A DNA stretch of 60,000 nucleotides from the NCBI GenBank assembly GCA_914767715.1, contig OU612069.1:28891387-28951386 (forward strand), read 5' to 3'. The notes under the pieces are model-generated. The model worked only from the letters and a program-made list of their open reading frames with translations. It made no database searches and was not told the DNA's origin. Shown piece by piece: positions 13,758 to 23,362 of this stretch (position 1 is the first letter of the stretch; the number at the start of each line of letters is the position of its first letter). Source of the stretch: Membranipora membranacea (lineage: Eukaryota; Bryozoa; Gymnolaemata; Cheilostomatida; Membraniporidae). The position numbers and the translations under genes were made by a program.

Positions 13758-15124
13758 CAGTACACTGAGACATAAGGGGGGAGGGGGCATTCTAACTTAG
13801 AGAGGACATCATATCAGAGTTTGCCATTAACATCTGTCCTACGTGATTACTAAGTGTCTTAAAAAATTAAAATCTCATTATTTTGCTGGTTGTTTGCGGA
13901 GACATTATCTTGCGGGCCTCTCCTACTATACACCAGATAGATTGTGCTCTGCTTACCGTTTTTTCCTATACGGTGGTCCTGAGGATAATACGCTGCCTAC
14001 ATCATGGTTAAGAATATCTGCCAAATATTTCTGATCCTCAGGAAATAGATATGTAATCAACAACCCAAATCCATGACTTGGCGCAATACTTCCAATAAAT
14101 TGTCCATTATTTTATTTTGCTCAGTGTTGGAGTTTAGCATATCAAACACAAACATAACCATTGTACTTTGGGTATGATATTGACGCTCCTCAGTCATGTA
14201 GAAATGATAATGTCTAGTATTATGTTACAAATAAGGTCTAATTATACTAATAACTACATAGTGATATTCCCTATTTATTGTTTTATTTGTGTGTTTTGTT
14301 TTTTTTCCTCCTGCGGTCTCGTTTAACAGAAAGCATGAACATATAATGTAAAACCTACTATTATTTCAAATTTGACAAAGGTTACATATGATCACATTTT
14401 AATCCAGACTGGGAGAAACAACTCCCAGTACTCACCTGACTGTATATTCACACAGGGAGGGTGAGGGTATACCCACCGCACCTGATTCACATGTGTACAG
14501 GATCACATCTACATTACCTACTATGCAGTACATTCCAATCTGTGATTTAATGAAATAAAATAGAAATAATTATTATTGTGTTGATATTTTTGTTCTGTAA
14601 TACAGAATAAAACCAATATGAACTCTAAAAAAATTAACGTAACGTACACTGGCACCAGCTATACCCTACCACCCCAGTCAGACGAGAAAAGCAATCTTAT
14701 ACAATACTTGGTAAAAACAGCCAACAGTGGGAAATGTAATCCGCCGGTGAAGAGCGGGTGCATGGGGCATATGCTGCGTTGGCTTGTCTTGATAGCGTTA
14801 TTTTCGCATTGAGGTTAGCAGCACTCTAGATTCAAACTATCAGGCACTTTATTTTACTTTGTACCTTCCTGCTTCTTTGAATATGACATCACTATACAGT
14901 AGGAGATCAAAATGTGTCCTCGAATTGCCTGATAAATGCACAAAAAATGAGTTTCATGGTCAGAAACAGCCCACATTGAGTTATGAGTTGTCCCCTCATA
15001 AGTAGGAGGAGCTTATTATACTACCAACAGGTGATTGGGTAATATTATGATGTTTCACTTTCACATTTCACTATAATTGGTCAGTCAAAAAGAAACCTCT
15101 TTCATACACCCCATAGCAACAACA
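13701..15124. other. Intergenic DNA between GALNT and GCLM
   Basis: Holds the GALNT 3' UTR with a candidate poly(A) signal at 14094-14099, then AT-rich sequence and the presumed promoter and 5' UTR of the next gene. No additional coding exon was recognised. Confidence 0.6.
14094..14099 (+). promoter_or_regulatory. Candidate poly(A) signal AATAAA for GALNT
   Basis: AATAAA about 400 bp after the GALNT stop, followed by T-rich and then GT-containing sequence (ttattttgctcagtgttgg). Another AATAAA near 14555 is an alternative. Confidence 0.5.
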
Positions 15125-18100
15125 ATGGCAGATGAAGGTGTTATGCCAATAATCCCCAAAGCTGGAAGTATTTACATCCATACGGGTAATATCTGTACGT
15201 GGAAGAGGCTAAAACAAAAAGTCAACCAACAACCAAACTTTGAGGTAGGTGATGGATAAACTAATATGTTGATACTGGCACTTGAGTTAAAAATATGAGC
15301 CAACTCAGCATTCATACCTCAAGAATTTCTTGCAATCATACTCATAGTCATAGTTAGTAAGTAAGTTATAAAATTGTAAATATCCAACTTATGAAATTTA
15401 TGTAATGTAGTTTACTAGTTATAGTAGTAGTCATTGCATGCAAGTTCTCTGAGTTGGTGGCAAGTGGGGTCCCTTCTCCCAACCCAGACAGCCTTCAAAG
15501 CTCGTGCAGTAGTGCAGTAGTGCAGTAGTGCAGTAGTGCAGTAGTGCAGTAGTGCAGTAGTGCAGTAGTGCAGTAGTGCAGTAGTGCAGTAGTGCAGTAG
15601 TGCAGTAGTGCAGTAGTGCAGTAGTGCAGTAGTGCAGTAGTGCAGTAGTGCAGTAGTGCAGTAGTGCAGTAGTGCAGTAGTGCAGTAGTGCAGTAGTGCA
15701 GTAGTGCAGTAGTGCAGTAGTGCAGTAGATTCACTAGTAGGGCACTATATTCAAACACACTATGGGTCCAATTGGCTTGTACAGCAGTTTTGTGTTCTTG
15801 TGCAACATCCAAGTTGTACTCTATCCCCCTGCCAGTTCCATTGCTCTCATCACAACACCCTGAATCTTTGTAAGAGCTACAGACCTAACTTAAAACATGC
15901 CAGACAAGCAGTCTATCTATCCAGTCCACCCACTACTAGTTAATGTCATCATAGTGTGAAAGTGAATACTGTTGTGAGATACCTATCCAGTGTCATAATA
16001 GTTACTTAGGCCTGAAGAACTCACTCCGCACGCTTCTACTAATACACTGGTATAAGGACATATGGAGTGGGGAGGGTTAGTTACACCAACAGTCGAGTTT
16101 GATGGATGAATGGGGATCTTGAGTAGCACCAGTTAGTTCAAAGCATCAGGGACACCGCAGCTGCGTTCTAGGCGGTGTGGTCTGACCAGCTGTTTCTTTA
16201 ATATCTGGATTTTTACCCTTAGTTAGATCAACACCTGACTTGCTGGAAGTCCTACTACCAGTTCTGTTGCACATCGTTATAAACACTGCATGACTTTCAG
16301 AGCTCTTGGTGTATACTGTCCCATCTGCTGGTCAAATACACTCAGAGACGTTAAGGACTGTTAAAATGTTAGTATTGCTGTAATCTATCCTCATCATAAG
16401 CCACGAGTGCGGATTTTCATCTCATCAATTATGATGAAAATCATGTCCTCAGTCTACTCCGCCTCATATATTACCTCCTAAGAAGTCAGGGATTGATCAC
16501 TTAGCACATTACCCAAATATAATCTATTGCAACAGAGCGGGCAGGATGCCCATGTGCTGGTTTCAGCACAAACAATATTGTCTTTAGTCTGATGCCTGGT
16601 AGTATGCATGCTAGTAGATGTTAGGTTGTCGTGAATATTGGACTACTCTTTATGAGACAGTGTTGTCCCTCACATGCCTGCCTCTGTTCATGGTTAAGTG
16701 TCCCATGCGAGGCAGGATGTATTTTAAGACCACTCAGTGACTGTTTGACAGCCTGATGTAAGCTGCTGCTGTATCTAACTGTTACTGCTCTGACCTCAGA
16801 CATCATATTATCTACTTTTCGAAGTAAAACTGCCCAAACAATATTCACTCTATATTTGTAGTAAGCTTTGCAAATAGCTTCTATCGCCGTCTTTTCTTGT
16901 TGTCTTTTTTTCAGTCATTCCGGAAGTTTCTACCCTGTATTATGGGGAGATTCAGGACCCATAATCCTACCTTAGTACCCCTGTAGCCTAGCCTCAGAGA
17001 TAAGGCTAATGTAGCCATCATTTGGGGTTATCGTATCAGTGCTCAATACTCATAGGGCACACAGTGGTGATCATTTCCTAAAGTTGACACCATATGACAG
17101 CTGCATTCTCTCAGTTGCAGGACTAATTGCAGTACAGTTTATTCTATGTAGCTTATACCATAGACATTCATTAAGAACTAGCTTCAACCCGTTAGTTGGC
17201 ACTTATTTACTTATCCCAATCGATTATTGATGGTATTCTCGAGATGCGATAACCACATTAATTGTGTGACCTTGATATTGACCTGTATCTGACCCGATGT
17301 AACAGAGCATGACAGAACATGACAAAGCAGTTTTTCATCGACATACCTTGGGTGATTCTGCAAGTCATGCAAACATCATGCTCTCTGCATGTCAAAACAA
17401 TTGATAGTCCACCCAATATATAGCAATACATGCTCCTATTATCATGTGCATATATCAATAATGAAACATTGCAGGTGCTAAAGCTAAGTATTTAATGAAA
17501 TGTAGAGTCATGTTAATCGTACATATTTGGATTACTATCTAAATGATAACTTATGTCCTCATGACAGGCAGCAGACAGCAAGTGTCCTCTAGTGACAGGC
17601 CGATCCTCCTGGTCTCATGACAGGAAGCTGTTAGCAGGTGCTCTCTAGTTCCAGGCCACGCCTCCTGGTCTCCTGTCAGCTGGTGTCCCCTCGTGACAGG
17701 CAGCTGTTAACGGGTGTCTCTTACTATCTTTTCATTATTACTTCTCTCTGCTCTGCTGTTAGGATAAAATCACCGACCAGTCAGGCATTCCAAGCATATC
17801 TTGCTCACTACCCAACAGTTCTTTTCTCATCAGGTTTTCTATTTTTATAATTCTGTAGTCACATGACTTTATCCATGTGTGTTACAGTTAAGCTTAAGGT
17901 CGCCTAAGCACTGCTTCAAATGAAAATTAAATTATTATCAAATTGAAAATTCTGTTAACTTTATACATCAATCTCTTCCTTGTTGGCCTACTTAGTTGGG
18001 GATGGGTAATGTCCGAGCTCCACAGTGCACAGCCTGATGCTCAGGCTATCTTGTATACGCATCATGAAGCTCACCCAGCTCTTTCTGATATTGACAGATT

Positions 18101-21100
18101 AATAGCGTAGAACACCAGGTGGGTAAGGGGAGACGAGTCCCCGTTGTGTGGCCGTTTATTTACTAGTTTTATTTTCTTTTCTAAAGTACCTTTTTATATT
18201 CTAGTATAAGTCGGAGCAGCGGTTTTTCTCTAGCGCTTGTTTTGTTTATTGATATGAAAATGATTGCAAGCGTAGCCGGCTGATCATTTTAGTTCAAGCT
18301 ACTCGATTTAGGACCAAGTTCAGAGAAGTCACACGACCGCCAATAGACACAATATAGTATTGTTAAAGTTCCATTGTTTATCTATATTTGGATTATCTCT
18401 GTATTTTTAAAACTAAAATATCAGCACATTGAACGGGAAGTTTATATATGTACACTAAGCTGACCCTCCTATCAGATCCCGTACTGCTGACCCTCCTATC
18501 AGATCCCGTACTGCTGACCCTCCTATCAGATCCCGTACTGCTGACCCTCCTATCAGATCCCGTACTGCTGACCCTCCTATCAGATCCCGTACTGCTGGTA
18601 ATCTGAGTTGCTGAAGAAAAACTATTTTTACTTATTGGCTTCACAAAAGTAGTGATTTTGTTACTCTTTCTCAAAGTTTTAAGTTTTAAACTTTTCCATT
18701 ACTAAATTAATCTTTCATTTTTAGTTGTGACCCTGACGTACTAACTTTCTCTGGTTAATCCTCCTGTTTAGACCCATGGACGTTGTTTGGCCCTGAGCTT
18801 TAGTTTCTTCAGTGAAGTCTCATGTTACAATTTCTCTACTTATGCAGCCTGAAGGCTGATCGGTTTTTCATTCATTGCTCATTCTCGGAACTTAGCAATT
18901 TAAATTCTTCTCAATGGTAATCAATTGAAATACAGACAAAACCTTTCCCTCTGTATTGTTCATAACTATAGTATAACATAATACCAGGGCCCAGGACTAG
19001 CAGCTCTATAAAATAGCACATAAATATCTATTTTCTGGGTAGTTATGACATCTGATGATGAATAGTAGTATTATATTTACTTACAGGTTTATGAGTGTTT
19101 AGGAGCCTGCATACAACAAGCTATAGATAAATGTGATAAGAATTCTTTACAGGTATGTAAATACTGATATCCTTAGTGTTAGAGGTATGTAAATAGTAAG
19201 CTTGTGGTATGTGTCTACTTGTGAAATATCTAGTAGTGTAGTGTAGGAGTTAAAAGGTAATGCCATACTACAGATAATCTCATTTCACAGTGGGGTCACA
19301 GGGCTTATAATTATGCAGAGGTAAAACTTCATTCACTATTCAGAGCTTGTAAAAGTTTATAACTCTTTATCAAAGCTGATCCCTGCCTCCTCAATTTGGG
19401 ACTGATCTTAGATGGATCTGGTATAGATATATACAGAGTAATTTCCCCTCCCAAACTCTTAAACCTTAAAACCAGCATCCCAGGTATAACGCTTCAGGCT
19501 CCTGCTCCTGGATCGTCTGCTCCTGGGTTGGTTTCCTGTATCTATTTTTCATTAAAGTATGCATTATAGTACAGTAAGAGTACATAAATATATTATTACA
19601 GTACGAGTATAGCCTGAGATGTTGTGAGGAGAGATGTACAGAGTTAGGGGGACAGCAGTGTATCCTCACAGAGGGATCTACAGAAGAAAGGGCTGATCTC
19701 AAGCTAACCAGTAAAGTATTCCTCTCTACACCTACGGCTGAAGCTCTCCAGGACGCTATCACTCATAGTAAGTTACTCATTTTAAGTTACTCATAGTACG
19801 CTTTTTCTCTTGTTTGAGGTTGGAGTTTAAAGTTTTCTTCCTTATGAAAATTACACACACAATAAAAGAGTCCGGGATTAGAGTTGTGAATATCTCTAGA
19901 CTGGGAGCGTAGATTGACCCCGAGCGTGGATAGACCCCTCAACACCACAACCTCTGCCCAGAGAGTGAGTCACACTTCTTCATAAAGATGAGCCACGGTA
20001 GCGACCCTTAAAGCCTGGTGTATAGCCAAGGTGTAAGGTGACTTTGTGATTCGCCCTTAGCCCTTACAGCTAATACTGACACTAATGATCAATTCAGATC
20101 AGCTTTTATGTTCTAGAAATGTTGGCTTATCGTCGTTCCCAAAGCAATTCTGACAAATTTTGTACCTGGTTATTTCATCTTTTTTTGATCTTATTACTGT
20201 GTTCTGTCTGCGAGACCTATTTGCTATAGTAGTGTTTGTCTTCCAGTTAAAGCAGACTTGGGAGTGACATATATAGATAATCTGTTGATCTCATTCCCGT
20301 CTGAGACGAGCGATGAGACTATACAGGAAGTGTGGACAGAGGTAGAGACGTGTATAAATAACGGCTCCGTGTTACAGGGAGGGGTGGCTGACATGGATAA
20401 ACTGGAGCTCCAGGCTCTGTATGAGTGGGCAAAGGTGAGTCATGTGACTTAGTGTGACGGCACATAACGTTTAATACAGGCCCTATTGTAGGTAAGATTA
20501 AGTTTGATCCAGTGTGCCTGTATTCTGAGTGGCTCCCCTTCCACCAATGACTAATGGAGGGGAAGCAACTCCAAATGAAGGCAGATGTACCAAACATGGA
20601 CTAGTTGTAGGTTGTGTCATATGTTTTGCTGAGAATATTTAACTGGAATGGAGATTAAAATATACCTCAATAACCAAAACATTTTATTTTCTTTCTGGTA
20701 TCAGTTTGCTGTTATCTATCGTATAAGCAAGTGAGGCTTAAGCAGCGATACTCTTTATTATGTTAATGCTGATATAATAGCTGCATATATGAGGCTTTTC
20801 CTTCTCACATACAAGAGGACCAACATAGACCTGAAATATCTCCTCCCACTTGAGAACCTTCCCTGACAGCTGCTCAAACTTTATTGATCGCTGATGGTGT
20901 ATATATTTGGTAGATTAAGCCGTTGACAAATCAGGTAAATTTGACAACATGTTGCGTTATGCCTCCAGATCTAGTGGAGTACGCCAGAGAGAACGATATA
21001 CAACTTCTAACTCATAACGATCCACAAGGTTAGTGATCTACTGGTATACAACTTCTAACTCATCACGATCCACAATGTTAGTAATCTTCTGATATACAAC

Positions 21101-22593
21101 TTCTAACTCACAACGATCCACAAGGTTAGTGATGTGCTGAGTATCAGTGAGTTATCTACTGAGTTTCAGCACAGAGAGAGGAGCTCAGTATGTTAGAGCA
21201 CCTGCCCTCTAACATGCAGGAGTAGGAGGGATTCACTCCCGATGCAGCCTACTGGCTATTCGGTGATGTTATGTTCCGAGTATGATCTGTCCGATCTGCA
21301 GACTAAGAGTAACTTAGCACCTTATATGGCAGCTCTGCCCACTACTCAGCCTCACAACAGAGAAGACTTTGCTATTTTTATGTGATGTCATCAAATTAAG
21401 AGTTCACAAATTCATATAGCCACCACCCACCAGGTTCATGGGCTACTCCTTGCAGCTGAAGCTGCGTCTTCATTAGAGGGAGTTTGATTGCATTCAGAGT
21501 TGCTCCCCGTTCCTAGTTGGGGAGCTATTCGAATGCAGACAAACTGAATAGAACTTTATCTAGGTCTTCTCCTCATAACTATCAGACTTGGCTTTGGTTT
21601 TGTTACATACACATATTCACCTTAGTTTATGGTGAGATATTGTATTGTATTATATACCATATATTATAATACAGAGATATTGAATTATAGTTCATAAATA
21701 TTATTATGTTATATAGTATTTTGGATATATTGTATTATGTTTTATATAATGTATTATATAATATATTATTATATTACAGAGATCCTGACAGGAGAGAATT
21801 TATCACAGTTATTATCTGAGCAGCTGACAAGTAGAGACTCACAGGGCTGGAATCTACAGTGGGTCGTCAGGTTAGTATATATACAAATCATATACACATC
21901 ATATACACATCATATACACATCATATACACATCATATACACATCATATACACATCATATACAAATCATATACAAATCATATACACACCATACTGTCATAT
22001 ATGTATATATAAAACTAAAGTGGGTCGTCAGGTTAGTCATATATACACACCATACATACATCATATCGTTTTTTAAGTTGTGCTCTCTGTATAAATGAGG
22101 GCACGACTCCAAAGGTTCAGCTGTCACTTATAAAGTTTTCCCACACACAGACAGAACAGTTATAGTTTATTGAACATATCAATAAATTTATGAACTATCT
22201 TACCTAACAAGCTATTCCGATGTTGAACAGTTTTGTGCAATAATTTAAGCCGAAAAGCGCGCAGACATCAACAATAAACTTCTAGAATGTGAATATCTGA
22301 TCATTAGAGTCTATTTAGTTTAAAATGCCTGCTCACTTGCTAGAATTTGACCTCACATAGTCACACTTACTACGGGATGTAATACATGCTCTATTGATTA
22401 GAGATATAATTGCAATATTTCATCATGTGTACAGTGTGCTTTAATAGAACAAACATAATGATCATAACCACTTAAAGTATTTTACTTTCTCTGTTACAGA
22501 TATACGTGTCTGATAAAACTACGAGGAGTTATCCGCTCTAAGGGATACCTTATGAGGGCGTTACGTGATGTCAAAGGCAAACGAGCATTCTGA
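15125..22593 (+). CDS. GCLM: Glutamate-cysteine ligase modifier (regulatory) subunit
   Basis: Binds the catalytic subunit of glutamate-cysteine ligase and raises its affinity for glutamate, controlling the first step of glutathione synthesis in the cytosol. Seven exons join to 279 aa (human protein about 274): 15125-15244, 19087-19152, 19602-19767, 20247-20434, 20914-21028, 21780-21870, 22500-22593. All phases agree. Family marks are HTGN..W.RLK near the N-terminus, LGVTYIDNLLIS, DMDKLELQALYEWAK, TNQVNLTTCCVMPPDL, the hallmark NDIQLLTHNDP, and the C-terminal RY..L.K.RGVIRSKGYL. It is an aldo-keto-reductase-like fold without the usual catalytic Tyr role. The start at 15125 has a good context (acaATGg); an in-frame upstream ATG at 15077 is possible but lacks family support. 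Introns 1, 5 and 6 carry tandem repeats. Confidence 0.94.
15502..15727. repeat. 8-bp tandem array, about 28 copies, in GCLM intron 1
   Basis: Nearly perfect repetition of gcagtagt for about 225 bp, about 260 bp after the exon 1 donor. Because 8 is not a multiple of 3, all three frames cycle and the reverse strand reads as a TALLHYCT repeat; this is not a protein. The absence of interruptions suggests recent expansion. Confidence 0.95.
17558..17725. repeat. Imperfect tandem repeat, about 60-bp unit, three copies (GCLM intron 1)
   Basis: Three diverged units share tgacaggcagc / aagctgtta / ggtgtcctctagt / gatcctcctggtct-type words. They look like a decaying minisatellite and have no coding support. 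Confidence 0.6.
17997..18110 (+). other. Orphan coding-like stretch of 38 codons inside GCLM intron 1
   Basis: An acceptor-like cctacttag at 17987-17995 precedes a frame of balanced composition that reads WVMSELHSAQPDAQ through HPALSDIDRLIA and stops at 18108-18110. It does not fit the GCLM phase at this intron (phase 0 gives an early stop). I do not recognise the peptide. It could be a terminal exon remnant, a piece of a mobile element, or chance. Confidence 0.25.
18461..18597. repeat. 27-bp minisatellite, five copies, in GCLM intron 1
   Basis: ctgaccctcctatcagatcc plus cgtactg repeats five times without change. The reverse strand reads open as STGSDRRVS repeated, only because 27 is a multiple of 3. 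Confidence 0.95.
20502..20595. repeat. Hairpin element, copy 1 (GCLM intron 4)
   Basis: The segment starts with gtttg and ends with caaac, and its arms pair imperfectly around a core where ggctccccttcc faces ggaggggaagc. The arm words match those of a second hairpin at 21482-21544, so the two appear to be one short inverted-repeat family. Confidence 0.55.
20995..21138 (+). repeat. GCLM: 48-bp unit repeated three times across the GCLM exon 5 donor
   Basis: Units at 20995-21042, 21043-21090 and 21091-21138. Each contains the last coding bases of exon 5 (atacaacttctaactca...gatccacaa) and a gttagt 5' splice site. Only the first donor, at 21029, keeps the reading frame useful: reading on past it meets tag at once, so use of the second or third donor would truncate the protein. 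Confidence 0.92.
21482..21544. repeat. Hairpin element, copy 2 (GCLM intron 5)
   Basis: gtttgattgcattc...ttgctcccc pairs with ggggagctattcgaatgcagacaaac-type sequence on the other arm (shown here as separate blocks: ggggagctattcg, aatgcag, caaac). Loop of about 10 bp. Same arm words as the element at 20502-20595. Confidence 0.65.
21881..21988. repeat. 11-bp tandem array next to the GCLM exon 6 donor
   Basis: catatacacat repeats about eight to nine times directly after the donor of exon 6. A second copy of the exon end plus donor (19 identical bases) lies just after the array at 22019-22037, matching 21858-21876. Confidence 0.9.
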
Positions 22594-23362
22594 TTGGACC
22601 ACGCTGATGAAGGATAAACACATTCCTACAATAATTTAATAAAATACCATAAACATTATTGTACTAACGTTTGGATAGTATCGTATCCATTATTGACTCG
22701 GTTCCATGTGTCAAAAACAGGTGCTCTAAATAACATAACTGACTGAACAGATACGACTGACTGAATCTATGACCAAAGTACTACCTACATAAGGATTTCT
22801 CTGTTCAGGTGAAAGTTATCCATCTAATAGAAATTGCTCTATCAACTATCATGAAAAGATGTATATTTGAGGATATAGAGACTTTATTTTTGAATAACAT
22901 TGTAGGATAAAACAGCAGAGCACTAATAATTGTAACATATTTTGTGTATATTATTTGTATTATTTGATGTGCCAAATAAATAATACCAGAGTTATTTTGG
23001 GTACATTATTATTCACTTTCCTTGAATTATCCCTCCTAAGCCTTAAGTTATCCCCCTCCCCGTGTAGATTAAAAATAGAAATCATGCAGCATCGGTCAGA
23101 ACACAGAATATTAAACATCCCTGATAATAAGTTGAGTGTTATGCCTCTAACTGATTACTGTCAGGGTACACTAAGGGCTGCTGTGACTTGATCAGTGCCA
23201 GCAAATTATCAATCCAGTCTGAAAGGTGTCAGTTGATTTCAATTAAATTTTAAAGATCTCTCTACAATAAAGCTGGAGGTGAGACCTTTCATACTTTCTC
23301 CCCAGATGTACTGGATTAAGAGATTAGTTGCTGAGATCTGTATGTCTATTAAGTCCGTTAGG
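22594..23362. other. Convergent intergenic region (3' ends of GCLM and lectin gene)
   Basis: AT-rich sequence between two convergent genes. Expected to hold both 3' UTRs. No extra coding exon was recognised. Confidence 0.5.
22638..22643 (+). promoter_or_regulatory. GCLM: Candidate poly(A) signal AATAAA for GCLM
   Basis: AATAAA 45 bp after the GCLM stop codon. A further one lies near 22974 and would give a longer 3' UTR. Confidence 0.5.

Noticed and set aside
15495-15812. Reverse-strand open frame with a repeated TALLHYCT peptide
   Set aside because: It is the translation of the 8-bp array; repeats of this unit are open in every frame and there is no splice or family support.
18461-18597. 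CRISPR-like array
   Set aside because: Units are directly adjacent with no spacers, and the sequence is from an animal genome.
18393-18674. Reverse-strand open frame with repeated STGSDRRVS
   Set aside because: Produced by the 27-bp minisatellite (27 is a multiple of 3) inside a GCLM intron.
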